The translations under genes were made by a program, and so were the position numbers. The notes beneath the pieces are model-generated. The model worked only from the letters and a program-made list of their open reading frames with translations. It was not told the DNA's origin and ran no database searches. This document shows positions 53,685 through 64,000 of a stretch of DNA of 64,000 nt, in pieces. This DNA comes from Prillingera fragicola. Taxonomy: Eukaryota > Basidiomycota > Tremellomycetes > Trichosporonales > Trichosporonaceae. Location of the stretch: assembly GCA_002335605.1 (NCBI GenBank), contig BEDY01000008.1, positions 558,001-622,000 on the forward strand, given 5' to 3'. Positions within the stretch are counted from its first letter, which is position 1. The number at the start of each line of letters is the position of its first letter.

Positions 53685-54997
53685 CTACTCCTCTTCGTCC
53701 TCAAGCGCGTGCAACTGGCATTAGCTAGTGCTTCATGGACGCCACCCACTTTGAAGTCGAGAATGCCAGTGTGCATATCTGGTGGCAATTGGTCCGGGAT
53801 GGGCATCATGACCTGCACCGACAACAACCCAGTGGTCTCGATTTGCAAGCATATCTTGATTGAATGCTGCAGCGCGCGGCCAAGAAGTGCGACATGTGCC
53901 GCATGGTAGCTTTCGTCAGCGTCGCAGATGTTCAAAACTCACCTAAACGTGACTGCTGTGTCGCACTCGAACGCATCCATGACTTCACGCTCGTTTGGAT
54001 AATCGAGCTCAGCTGTCAACCTCTGCATTCTGTGTCGTCACTCACCTGTACAGTTCCAAAGTCTCCTTCGGCATGCATGGAAAAGCAGCCTATGTCGCGG
54101 AGTCGTCTGGCCCCCGTGGTGGCGTTGCCACCTTCCCCTGGTATTGCTCTTAGCGTAACACGAGCACAGGATGGCGGGAGATCCATCAAAGCATCGCGAA
54201 ACAGGTCAGACTGTTGGTCAGCTCAATGCCACAGTCGCACATGCCTTCATGATCAGGTAGAGAGCACTAGAGTCAGACAAAGTACCGACAGATCTGGACT
54301 CACCGATTCTCCTCGTCAAACGTCATATTTGTGGCCTCCTCGGGCTCCAGTGTAAACAGCTCGCATTTTGTGACAGGTCCCTTCTCGTCACGTCTGGTAC
54401 ATGAGTTCCGTCCAGATTCTGAACCACTCACAGAAGAATTGACAAGGGGTGGCCTTCTCCATCCCACACCATGCGCATGCCTGTGCGCTTCTCTCCTCTT
54501 CCTCGCATAAGCGCCCTCCAATCGGCGTCATCCTCAGCGGCACCGTCTTCCCCCTCCCCTGCCCAGCGGCGCTTGGACTTTGCTCCGCGAGTACCAACTA
54601 CAGGGCCAGCCCCACCACCACCGCCAGCGTTTCCAAAGATGTTGAGGCACTGTAACAGGGCGTCGAGGGAGATTTCAAATCGTGCGGGCTCTTCGTCTGA
54701 TGGATAGAGGAAGGTGTCAAAGATGTTTCTTGGAATCCAAGCAGTGGCGCAGAGCGATTTGGCCTCCTCCACTACCACTTCAAATCCCGCTGTCGTGATG
54801 GTAAGAACTGCATTCTGCCCATCAGCCACAGCCCCCTCTTCAACCCACATGCTTGAGCCCGATGCCGCGGAGGAGTCGAGCGAACGGTCGTACATCACTT
54901 GATTCGGCTACCAATAGCTAAGCTGGTCAGCAAGGATTCTTCTGTCCACCTGACTCACTGATGGCTCGAACCGAGTCTCGGGCTCCGAGGCAGACAT
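53685..54997 (-). CDS. RAD1: 9-1-1 checkpoint clamp subunit Rad1
   Basis: A PCNA-like clamp subunit of the DNA damage checkpoint (yeast Rad17, fission yeast and human Rad1). It starts MSASEPETRFEPSPNQVMYD. The N-terminal fold has AVLTITTAGFEVVVEEAKSL, AWIPRNIFDTFLYPSDEE and RFEISLDALLQCLNIFGN, the block typical of Rad1. A Gly/Arg-rich linker insertion follows, then ELFTLEPEEATNMTFDEENR and the C-terminal half MQRLTAELDYPNEREVMDAF, HVALLGRALQHSIKICLQIE, GLLSVQVMMPIPDQ. The last intron (GTGGGT...AG after DFK) gives a tail LHALEDEEE and the stop at 53685-53687. At least five introns are inferred; the internal exon boundaries between 53930 and 54470 are less certain. Confidence 0.88.
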
Positions 54998-55234
54998 GGT
55001 TTTGTGTCGCGATAATGTCGATTGTCTCAATTCACAATAACAACTGTCAACCTTTGTCAGTGCGGAGGCTCGTCAACAACCGACAGGCACGGAAGACGGA
55101 GTTGTGAAGCATCTCCGCGTATCTTTGTGACGTCGATCTTGTGGCCTGGTGACCAGGAGACAAGAGGCCAGAGGGTGAGAACTATGCGCTGCGTTGCATC
55201 TTGACACTATCCCCTTCACAAACCTTGATCAACC

Positions 55235-55602
55235 ATGAGCTCACGCCTTACTCCCATTCTTATTGCGGCTGGTGTCGGTGAGTGTCCCTTACTGGAACGG
55301 TGGCCTTTGATGGGGTGCTGCTCGTGTGGACCCAAAATTGCCTGCTCGCAGCGAGACTTTGGGTGGAGCGCTAACCAAGACAGGTGTCGTCTCGGGCATG
55401 TACATCTGGAACGTTCCTCTTCAGCAGGCCACGGGTCGTCTGCCTGCTCCTGCCGGCGAGGGTCCAGTCGGACAGGCAGTCGATGCCGTTAAGGCGGTAA
55501 AGGAGGGAAAGTATGTCAAGGCAGCCCACGACGCCGACGAGGCCTCAGCAACGTCTCTGGAGTGTAAGTCTACTGCAGCTAAGTTGGCTGACTCGTTCAG
55601 AG
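55235..55602 (+). CDS. 74-residue predicted membrane-anchored protein
   Basis: Exons 55235-about 55277, about 55384-55563 and 55601-55602, joined by introns with GCTAAC and GCTGAC branch sites. The predicted protein begins MSSRLTPILIAAGVGVVSGM, a single hydrophobic helix, then YIWNVPLQQATGRLP and a soluble, charged C-terminus (AVKEGKYVKAAHDADEAS). The final intron (55564-55600) appears to split the stop codon, leaving T before and AG after it. The size and layout suggest a small mitochondrial or ER membrane protein, such as MICOS or assembly-factor-like, but I recognise no family. Without that splice the frame runs on into the neighbouring gene's 3' end, which seems less likely. Confidence 0.55.
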
Positions 55603-55720
55603 TACACGCGAAAGAGAATGAATCGCATCGTCCTCTGCCCCTGAGCTATGGCCAGGACCTGCAGGCAAATAATAGCGTATGCATGTTGTCTAAAAAGTTC
55701 ATGTCCTGCCGTGACGACGC

Positions 55721-56895
55721 TCATTCCGCCACGCGGACCACAACCTTGCCACGAGACCTGCCGGACTCGAGCCTCTCGTATGCCGCTTTGGCTTCTTCAT
55801 AGTCGTGTACCGAGTCTACTGTGACCTTTACCCCGGCCTTGTATAGCGAGTCAAAGGTCTTGAGCTTGGCCGGTGTGGGTGACAGTTTGATGCAGGCATA
55901 GCGCCGTCCTGCGATCCAAGACCGAGCAGGGAGCCAGGCCGGCAGCAAGTCGTTGAGGCGGCCACGAGCATCGCGCAACGCCTGAGAAGGGTAAAACCAG
56001 TTGGTAATGGCGCCTCCCATGGCGTCGCGAGACGTCTTGTCGCCAACAATAGTAACGTATATACCGAGCTGGGGCGCGACGGGGTCGTCTAGGATGAGGT
56101 GGTGCAGGTGGGGGATCAAATCGGTGCCTCCCACACAGTCAAGAACGACAGCGTATGGTGCGTACTGCGAATAGAGTACTTCTTGCGGGACATCCTTGGT
56201 GGTGTAGTCAATGACCTCGTCGGCCCCAAGACTCCGAACGAGTTCGGCGTTTTTACCAGAACAGGTAGCGACAACGTTCAAGCCCATCTTCTTGGCCAGT
56301 TGCACTGCCATACTTCCTGTACCGCTGCTGCCACCCAGAATCAGAACTGACCTTTTGGGATCATCTGCTTTGGACTCCAGAGGAAGCCTGCCCCATTCGA
56401 CCAGCGCATCGTACACTGTCATATACACGAGTGGTACGGCCGCAGCATCGGTGCTACTCAGCCCCTCTGGGATCTTGGTCATCGCAGCCGCAGCGACATT
56501 GACTACTACATTGGTCGACAGGAAGCCGTTGCCGTCCGCTGAAAAGCACATGCCATAGACCTTGTCCCCGACAGCAAAGTCGCTAACTTCCTCGCCAAGT
56601 GCAGTGACCACTCCAGCAAAGTCTGAAGAGGGGACCAGAGGGTTGGTTGGAGACGGATGAGCTGCTCCCATAAACGATAGCAGCTTAGGTCCCGACTGAG
56701 CGCTGAAGCGTTAGTGGCCGAGCTCCACACCACCACTTACAGCTGTTCGTCGACGGGGTTGAGCCCAGCGGCTTTGACGAGAATGGCCAGCTGGCCTGCG
56801 GCCGGGGCGGCCACTGGCCGGGTACCCTTGGCAAGAGTTTGCGATAGACGTCCAGCAGCAGTGTATTGCCAGGCAGTGGCGGTCGTAGCAGTCAT
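55721..56895 (-). CDS. zinc-type alcohol dehydrogenase/quinone oxidoreductase relative
   Basis: A medium-chain dehydrogenase/reductase of the quinone-oxidoreductase branch. It starts MTATTATAWQYTAAGRL, with PVAAPAAGQLAILVKAAGLN and VDEQL at the front. A short intron follows, ending so that LAQSGPKLLSF joins. Then come PLVPSSDFAGVVTALGEEVS, FAVGDKVYGMCF, the nucleotide-binding motif SVLILGGSSGTGSMAVQLAK, SLGADEVIDYTTKD and VVLDCVGG. The GHE-type zinc ligands of true alcohol dehydrogenases are absent, so it is probably NADPH-dependent and zinc-free. Yeast relatives include AST1/AST2-like and YIM1-type proteins. Substrate unknown. Confidence 0.88.
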
Positions 56896-57140
56896 GGTGG
56901 AGTGTGTTCTCGTGCTTGACAACCGACACAGCTCTTACTGATATCACTCGATTCCTAAGGCCGGACCGGGACAATCCCGGCAATTAGATTACGGTTGTGC
57001 TTGATAATCTGCTCCGCGGACTTGTCATCTCCGCAACAAGGCACTAACAGTAGCACGAAAGCTGGGAGAACGGTGTGACATTTTATTGAAATGCAGTAAT
57101 GGATATGCCAATGCGGGTCTGCACAACTGTGCCTAACACT

Positions 57141-59754
57141 CTAAGGGTCGGTCTTCTTGGTCTCCTCCGCCTCTCCATCCTTGAGCTTCTCTCCCTCCTT
57201 CTTCTCGCCCTCTGCAGCCTTCTCGCTCTCAGCCGACTTCTCCGACTCCGTGGTCTCCTCGGGCTGGTCAAGCTGCTTCTCGATGTAAATATCCATCTCG
57301 TCCGCGTGTTCGCTGTAGTGTCAGTATACCATCACAGACGCAGATTATCTCATAGCTACTCACAAGGGGCGCTTGCCGAGGAGCTTGCGCATGTCCTCGC
57401 GCGTAATGACTTCCTTTTGCAGCAGCAGCTGAGCGACCTTCTCGACCTCAGGCTTGTGCTTGGTGAGCAGCTCGACAGTGCGTTGGTGGGCATCGTTAAC
57501 CATCTTGTGTACAGCCTTGTCCAGGGCCTGTGCAGTGGCCTCGCTGAACGGCTTCTGGAAGCCGCCCTCCTGCTGCTCACGTCCACCATACGAAATAGGT
57601 CCAATGTCCGGGTTCATGCCATAGTTGGCGCAGACCTCGAATGCCATCTTCGTAATCTTTTGCAAGTCGTCCTGCGCGCCAGTGGTAATCTGGCCAAAGA
57701 AGATTTCCTCGGCAACACGGCCACCCAATGTCATGCACATGCGGTCCATGAGCTGCTGGGTCGAGAACAGGAAGCGCTCCTTCGGAAGGTACTGGGCGTA
57801 GCCGAGAGCACCAACACCGCGGGGGATGATGGACACCTTGAGGAGGGGGTCGGCGTACTCAAGGAACCAGCCACAGACGGCGTGGCCGGCTTCGTGATAA
57901 GCCACAGTCTTCTTCTCGGCCTTGCCAAGAACGCGGCTCTTGCGCTCAAGACCCGCAATCACGCGCTCAATGGCTCCGTCAAAGTCGGCCTCGTTTACCG
58001 ACTCGCCACCGCGACGGGCGGCACGCAGGGCACCTTCGTTGCACACGTTGGCAATGTCGGCACCCGAGAATCCAGGAGTGAGGAGGGCGAGCTTCTCGGC
58101 AATCTTCTCGAGAGAGAGTTCCGGGGCAAGGGTAAGAGGTCCAAGGTGAACGGCAAAGATCTGGCGACGTCCCGAAATGTCGGGCCGGTCGATGGCAATG
58201 TGACGGTCGAAACGTCCAGGACGCATGAGAGCGGGGTCGAGTACATCGGCACGGTTAGTACCAGCGAGCACAACAATGTGCTCCTTGGTGCCGAAGCCGT
58301 CCATCTCAACGAGCAGCTGGTTGAGAGTCGACTCGCGCTCGTCGTTGCCGCCAAACTGTCCACCCTTGCCACGGGCCTTTCCGATGGCATCGATTTCGTC
58401 CACGAAGATGATGCAAGGAGCATTCTTCTTAGCAGTAGCAAACAAGTCGCGCACACGCGAAGGACCAACACCAACGAACATTTCGACAAACTCTGAACCA
58501 GACACAGACAGGAAAGGCACCTTGGCTTCGCCAGCGGTGGCCTTGGCCAGCAGGGTCTTACCGGTACCGGGAGGACCCGAGAGGATGGCACCGCGAGGAA
58601 TCTTGGCACCGAGCTTCTCATACTTCTGCGGCTCCTTCAGGAACTTGACAAATTCCATAATTTCCTGAGGACATTGTCAGTCCGTGGTCATTGATCTCTC
58701 CCGATGCGACTCACCTCCTTGGCCTCATCCATGCCCGCAACGTCACGGAAACGGACAGCGACGTCCGTCTCCTCGTTGAACATCTTGGCCTTTGACTTGC
58801 CGACGCCAAAGATGCCGCCACCGGAGCCGCCTCCGACACCAGAGCTGGAGCGGCGAGCCATCCAGAGCAAAAGACCAGCGATCAGAAGAGTGGGCGCAAA
58901 GTGCATGGCCATCTGGAACGCCGAAGTCTCGTCATGGTACGAAACAGGAATGCGCTCTGCGGGGGGGATGCCAAGCTCGTCCTGCGTTTCGCGCAGGAGG
59001 TTCTCAAACGCCTCGAGAGAGCCGATAGTGAAAGAGTAAGGAGCGGGGCCAGAGGCGGGCGCCGGAATGTTCTGGCCGCTGGTAGAAGTAGTCGGGGTCG
59101 AGGTAGAAGAGATGGGGTTGTGGAGGTGTACACGAACGCGGGTGCGGTTGACAACTTCGAGCGAGGACACAAGGCCGCGGGCGAGGAGCTGGTTACGGCT
59201 GAGGGTCAGACTCGTACTGCATGCAAACTCACAATTCCTGCCAAGTAATCTCGCGCGAGCGTTGGTCGTTGGGCGCGGTCAGAGAGTAGAGAGCGTAGGT
59301 CCTATGCAGTTAGAGACCGCCGCGTATTGCGCACTTACGACACCGCTGCCAGCATGAGCTGGTTCGGGGTCAAGCCCCCCCACCCGCCTTGAGGACCGCC
59401 TCCCCCGCCTCCGCCGCTGCCACCGCCACCACCGCCCGTGGCTGTCTTCTTGCCGGCTCCCGCATCACTCAGGCGAGGGCGACGGTCCTTCCAGCTTCCT
59501 CCATCCTCCTCCTTGCCAGGCTCGCTGGGTTCGCGGTGGGGCTCGGAGGGGTCGTTGGTCGGCTTGGGTACGCCTTTCGGCTTCGCGTCACCACCAAATA
59601 CAGACTCCAGACCTGCGGGGGTAGGGGTGTTTCCAGAGGGGCGAGGTTGCTGGCTGGGCGTTGCGTATGCACGTGTGCTCAGAATAGAGAGGGGGGAGTT
59701 GGCGAGTGGTCGCCGGCCGGACGCCGCCAGGCGGCGGAGAGAAAGGCGGTACAT
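57141..59754 (-). CDS. m-AAA protease subunit (Afg3/Yta12 family)
   Basis: A mitochondrial inner-membrane AAA+ zinc protease that degrades unassembled proteins and processes imported ones. The N-terminus is a presequence ([18 protein letters not shown]). A charged Pro-rich stretch and a Gly-rich run ([13 protein letters not shown]) precede a first helix (LMLAAVSTYALYSL), with a second at about [17 protein letters not shown]. The AAA module has Walker A GPPGTGKT, Walker [11 protein letters not shown], and the second region of homology in [19 protein letters not shown]. The FtsH-type protease has HEAGH, an aligned Asp in [10 protein letters not shown], and an end [14 protein letters not shown] plus a Glu/Lys-rich tail. 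Four introns are inferred. I cannot decide between Afg3 and Yta12. Confidence 0.95.
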
Positions 59755-61372
59755 GGCCTAGAGAGGAGCAGATTCTGTGCTGCGCTTGTGTGCGCTACTG
59801 ACTGCTTCTCCTGGGCCGGTAGCAATGAGGAGGATGTTTGGTGAGAGAGATCTCGAACGCTCGAAATGACCACCAGCTTGCGCGTCGTGGTCTTTCAGTC
59901 GGCATGACTGTCGCATGAACTTGGTGGCAAAAACGGGACCAAAACCGGCATTAGCCCGGCGCAGAAGCAGCGTGGCACTTGGTCTTATTGTTATGTGCTG
60001 GGGTTGTCTTTAATTGTTAATTTCTCGTCGTCACTCCTATGCAGGCTGTCGGTGCGGGCTCTGTTCTTGTCTTGGCTTGGTGACTGAATGAGTTTCGTTC
60101 AATTTTTTTCTTCTTGCTGCATAACGATCGAGGCTCCTAATTTGCAGTGAAAGCTGTTTTGTTGACCGTGAAACGTTCACCAGCGTCAGCCTTTCCTGGC
60201 CAGGCCAAAACTCTTGCTGCCAGGTCTGCTAACCCGGGCTCTGGGACATTCAAGAACAGAAAATCGAATGGTAAGGGGACACTGGCCCTCTGTTCATGGG
60301 GAGCATTGACTTAAAATTGCATCGAGCTTGTCTTCAACTTCGTGTGGAAGTACCCGGGTTAAGCTGTGAAAGGCATGCATTGGTAAGCTCCTTCCACTAG
60401 CGGAGGACTTGAAGTCTGGGCGAGACCGGAAAAGGAATGTGGCATGAAGAGCAACGCTAGTGCCCCACGGTGTCATCCTTTTTAAAGTGACTCGGCACTA
60501 GGTGAATGACTGCCCGGAGCAATTGGCTTAAAGACTTGTAATATGAAGATTCCCCTTATCGCGGCCTACCCTCGGCTCAATGTTTAGGGTTTTTGATAGA
60601 CAACAGGTAAAACAGGAAACGCGAAGGTCGTCGTTAAGATCAACGACGCGAGGTCCGACTGTTAAAAGTCGTGGACAATTTATGACTTCAATTTCAACTG
60701 GGCTGTATCTGGACTCTGTTGGCGTTTCACTGAGGAGTAATCAAAACTATCGCGTCCTCAGTGTCCCGGGCCGAGCCAGTTGGTGGCCTTCTGCCATTGA
60801 TGGCATTCTTCGTATGTAAGTTTGAGCAAAGCGGCAAGGTGCTTGTTTGTGCGGACTGATCCGGGGTCTCCATCTCTTACAGGTGCAAGTGGCAAACAAG
60901 CAGTGCCACAAAATATAATCCCGCCGGAACCCGTGACCTGGACGGCGGGCCTACCGTTAAAGCCTGGTCGACAATGCTCCCTTCCCCCCGAGTGTTCTGC
61001 TTTGCATCCGTCCTCACTGAGCTTCGAGCCCTCCGCGAACTGTCCAAGAGTCATCCCATCCACGCGCTCCTCGACTGCAATCGCATCCAGCCTGTCCCCT
61101 GCTGCAAACTAGCCCCGTTCAACAAACGATCAGGGCTCGTCTGGGCTTGAACAATCCGCGTCCTTGACACAGCGCTCTCGTCGGCACCCGACATCAATCA
61201 CCACCCAAAGCCCAAGTTCCCACCACAAACCTCCACCAGCTACAGTTGGTACCGGCGCGTAGCCCCCACTGCACCCACCATCGCACGCGCAAACCACCGT
61301 CGCAGCGACAGCCTCTGACAAGGTATGTGCACTACGGATGTCTAGAGTTGGTTTGGCGCCCCCCAGACGCTG
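59755..61372. other. 1.6-kb upstream region of the Zn2Cys6 gene
   Basis: A locally AT-richer stretch (about 59900-60800) with poly-T tracts and no long conserved frame. Frames at 60580-60819 and 60822-61112 look random. Consistent with a long, regulated promoter shared by the divergent m-AAA gene and a transcription factor gene. A decayed element cannot be excluded, but no terminal repeats or transposase text are visible. Confidence 0.4.
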
Positions 61373-62786
61373 ATGTTTCCTCCACAGCAAGCAAACGCAT
61401 TGTATAACCAGAGGACCCAACATCGTCATCGCTGCCGTTTCCGCCTCTCCCTCAGGTTCACTTATCAGGTGCCGCTCATTCCATCCATCCGAGCATCCAT
61501 ACTGCCTCTTTACCACCTACCGACGACACCTTTGAACGCGGACCCTTCCACATTTCAGACTCGTAGAGACGTGTGCATCGGACCCACCAACACAATCCGA
61601 CGCGTTCCCGCACCCAACGCGCCGACCCCATCAAAGTCTCCAGCCCCCCCACCCAGTCACCTTTAATCGGCGTCGCCCCTCTTAAACATCTGAACGCGTC
61701 TGGCCAGGTTTCCTCGGCCAACTGTACACCGCCAACCTGTCGCCCTCAGCCAGTCCCCCTGCTCCCTCCGCCCTTGGGGCGGAGGCGCTCCAGTCCACGT
61801 CCGCCATACCTGAGGCCCCCAACTCTGGTGGTCAAGTTGAGGCTCCTCAGCAGAGCTCGCCTTCACAGGTGCAGCAGCCAGCCGCCCAAACTGCCGCTCA
61901 GCAAGCTCAGGCGTGGGACCAGTCGGCTGCTACATACCAGTCTTACTACACCGAGCCCGGACGGCAGGTCAACTACTTGCCCACAGCTGCCGACTATGCC
62001 AACATGAACGGAGTCATGCCCTTGGGCCACCAAGCCGATCAGCACTACGTTCCGGCCCCTGGTGAGGACTACAATGGCGTCGCTGCCACCCTCTCCAACT
62101 GGGCCGAGGCGAATGCCGCTGTCGATGGGACCAACCAGGGCCTCTCAATGGGGCCCCAGGGTACTGCCAACGGTGGCGTCCTCGACCAGAATACTGTTGT
62201 GGACCAGAACTCCATGCCCGCTATGCCCGAAAAGCCAAAGAAGCTTGTCCTTGCTTGCCACTTTTGTCGTGGACGCAAGTTGAAGTGAGTACCTCGCTCG
62301 TTCCCAATGTGCAGAAGTCTGACAATCTTCAGGTGTGATGGTGGCCGCCCCACGTGCAGCCACTGCGCCAAGCGCAACCTCATGTGCTCTTATGACGACC
62401 AGGTTCGTCGCCGTGGACCAGGCAAGCGCACTAAGGAGATGCGCGAGCGCGCAGCCCGCGAAGCCGAGGCCGCTGGTCTCGGCCTCAACCCCGAGTCCCT
62501 CGCCCACCTCACCGACGCCGCCGGTCCCTCAATGGTCGACGTTCCCAAAAAGGCCGGCCGGAAGCGCAAGTCCGAGGCCATCGACGACGCGGACAAGAAG
62601 GTGCGACTAGACGAAGAGCATCATCTTGGCCACGAACACGTTCCCCACACTCTCGCCCACGGTCTTGGCGACCAGAGCTTGATTGACCCTGCCCTTGGCG
62701 GTGACGGTGCTGTTCTGGACCTTCCCCCTCTGGAAGAGGGTACCTTAGGCCAGGTGATTCAGCAGCTCAACGGCGCCCAACAGTGA
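61373..62786 (+). CDS. Zn2Cys6 transcription factor
   Basis: A fungal binuclear-cluster regulator. The six-Cys motif is complete: CHFCRGRKLK before an intron at about 62285 and CDGGRPTCSHCAKRNLMCSY after it. A basic linker follows (RRRGPGKRTKEMRERAAREA), then a Pro/Lys region with KKAGRKRKSE that looks like a nuclear localisation signal. The Gln/Ala/Asn-rich region before the cluster (about 61700-62230) resembles an activation domain. The C-terminus is acidic (LDLPPLEEGTLGQVIQQL). No fungal-type middle homology domain is seen, so it may be a short regulator. The 5' end is uncertain. ATG 61373 (MFPPQQANALYNQ) can be linked through a weak 60-nt intron to the open frame that has no ATG of its own; another upstream exon is possible. 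Confidence 0.82.
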
Positions 62787-63185
62787 GCGTGCAGGGGTTC
62801 GGTTTGATATATATTTCGCGTCTCTTGTGACTGTTCGTTCTTCGAGCGTGGTGCCTGGTGATTTTCGTGAACCTTTGCCGAGGTCGCGCGTTGTACTCAT
62901 AGCATGTACAGCTGCAGTAAGCAGTTATATGGATTCTTTCTGTGAAACAAGTCCCTACATCCCTGCAAGTCAATGGCAGCTGCATACTACTCAGCGCTGC
63001 ACCAGCATCTGAAGTGCAGGACGAAGTCTGGTTCAAGTCCACATGTGATGAATTACCTCCGCGCCTCCGCCAACGAAGGTGGAGGTACCATGTTGAAAGT
63101 TCGGCAGGACCTCTCCATCTTCCTTAACCAAATCGTTCGTTTCATTTCTCTGAACTTGCGGAGCACATTACACGCGCAGCTCAGC
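62787..63185. other. intergenic, Zn2Cys6 gene to RNA helicase
   Basis: 399 nt between tandem genes. No gene recognised. A single GGTTCAAGTCC at about 63031-63041 matches a Pol III B box, but no tRNA surrounds it. Confidence 0.45.
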
Positions 63186-64000
63186 ATGGCACCACGACGA
63201 CGCCCAGTGAACGTAGTGCGCTCAGGCAACGCTGGCAACTCTTCCAAGGCAAAACCAAAGGAGGAGCCCGTTGTGGACCAAAATGCGCCAGTGCGACCTC
63301 CCCCTCTGTTCGGACCGGGAGTGAAGACACCTTTACAGCTGCTTAACGAGAAGTGTCAAAAGCTTGGCTGGGAGCGCGCGATTATCGATACGGTAAGCAA
63401 CAGGGCCGGGGCGGCGCTGACATGTCTCTAGAAAGCCAACCCTAAATCTAGTCCACAGACCTTTTCGGGGACTGTCACGCTCCGCAAGCGCGTGAGCAAG
63501 AATGTCTATGATCTCGACTCAGTGAGGTTTACTCCCCATCCTCCGCTTGAAGTTGAGGGGGAAGCAATGGCCCGACACTGGCTTGCAACCTATGCACTAT
63601 TCCGGGTGAGCGTCTCTTAGTCGTACGTGGGCTAATGTCAGTTTTGCAACAACTTGCCAATGGGTATTGCTCTGCCTTCCGCCATCAGGCCGTACTGGAC
63701 CACCTTGCTGGCCGAGAAGGCTGCCGCGCCGCCCCACCAGGACTGGCAATGGGCTCAAGACCCATTCGCAGCGAAGCACGAGGTGGAGGCTCGTCAGAAG
63801 AAGCGGGTCGAGAAGGAGGCCACAAATAATGTAGGAGGAGGCGGCGGTGGTGGCGGCGGTGGACAATCGAGTGCACGCGGCTCTGGAGCCTCGACACCTG
63901 CTGCTCCTCATGATGGCAGGCGAGGTGGTAAGGCTTGGGAGGAGGCCCCAGAAGTACGGATGGCTCCAGCTCTGCGAGAGCTTGTGGAGGGGACAGTGAA
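63186..64000 (+). CDS. DEAH-box RNA helicase, 5' part only
   Basis: The N-terminal region of a DHX29/DHX57-type helicase (yeast YLR419W relative), cut by the window end. Exons 63186-63392, 63432-63606 and 63643 onward. A Lys/Pro-rich start (MAPRRRPVNVVRSG) precedes a dsRNA-binding-like domain: TPLQLLNEKCQKLGWERAII, TFSGTVTLRKRVSKNVYDLD, GEAMARHWLATYALFRFCN. A linker with IALPSAIRPYWTTLLAEK and a Gly run (ten or so Gly codons around 63835-63870) follows, then RGGKAWEEAPEVRMAP. The ATPase motifs lie beyond the window. Such helicases act in ribosome scanning and structured mRNA handling. Call based on the order and wording of the N-terminal domain. Confidence 0.78.

Noticed and set aside
57099..58496. 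465-codon plus-strand frame opposite the m-AAA protease
   Set aside because: Antisense shadow of conserved AAA and protease motifs; leucine-rich start is the reverse of the Glu/Lys-rich tail.
63031..63041. Isolated Pol III B-box match
   Set aside because: No tRNA fold, A box or terminator around it.
1..64000. Transposon, integrated virus, CRISPR or secondary-metabolite cluster
   Set aside because: No transposase, reverse transcriptase, terminal repeats, repeat-spacer arrays or synthase modules seen; gene content is housekeeping.

Overview
The window looks like nuclear DNA of a basidiomycetous yeast, most likely a tremellomycete and perhaps Trichosporonales. I infer this from dense, GC-rich, intron-rich genes. 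The introns are very short (about 31-60 nt) with CTGAC or CTAAC branch sites close to the 3' AG, and the gene products have single-copy fungal orthologues. I see no ribosomal RNA, transposon, CRISPR, virus or plasmid signature. About 28 protein-coding genes, one clear tRNA gene and one odd tRNA-like gene can be supported. All gene models are mine, joined from reading frames by splice signals and family conservation, and none is confirmed by transcripts.

Layout, left to right. 1-1.8 kb: nothing recognised. 1.8-6.5 kb: a secreted DUF1996 protein (-) and a gamma-glutamyltransferase (+). 6.6-9.5 kb: SNARE VTI1 (-) and Mo25/HYM1 (+). 10.2-12.9 kb: an Axl2-like cadherin-domain membrane protein (-). 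15.1-18.1 kb: mitochondrial insertase OXA1 (-), divergent from complex I subunit PSST/NDUFS7 (+). 18.8-25.7 kb: AIM25 scramblase (+), BUB3 (-), BRR6/BRL1 (+), ATG18 (+). 26-31.4 kb: MET2 (-), tRNA-Ser(CGA) (-), AFG1 (+). 31.7-36.7 kb: an orphan membrane protein (+), palmitoyltransferase PFA4 (+), a carboxypeptidase S-like peptidase (-). 37.9 kb: the tRNA-like gene. 38.7-42.7 kb: a GTPBP1-type GTPase (+) and GPC1 (+). 42.7-52.3 kb: an ADIP/Msd1-like coiled-coil protein (-), then a Herp-like ubiquitin-domain membrane protein, a TLC-domain protein, a SIMPL-domain protein and a Ytp1-like membrane protein (all +). 52.9-59.8 kb: eIF1/SUI1 (+), checkpoint clamp RAD1 (-), a 74-residue membrane-anchored protein (+), a zinc-type alcohol dehydrogenase/quinone oxidoreductase relative (-), an m-AAA protease subunit (-). 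61.4-64 kb: a Zn2Cys6 transcription factor (+) and the 5' part of a DEAH RNA helicase (+).

The genes are mostly conserved housekeeping genes, not an accessory island. Two loose themes can be seen. One is mitochondrial biogenesis and quality control (OXA1, NDUFS7, AFG1, the m-AAA subunit, probably the scramblase). The other is endomembrane and lipid function (VTI1, BRR6, ATG18, PFA4, GPC1, Herp-like, TLC, Ytp1-like). The most unusual signals are in gene structure: micro-exons of 5, 6 and 7 nt, several GC-AG introns, many stop-free introns of length 3n hidden inside open frames, a stop codon apparently split by an intron, and a tRNA-like gene whose anticodon loop fits no expected isotype. I found no convincing previously undescribed multi-gene system.
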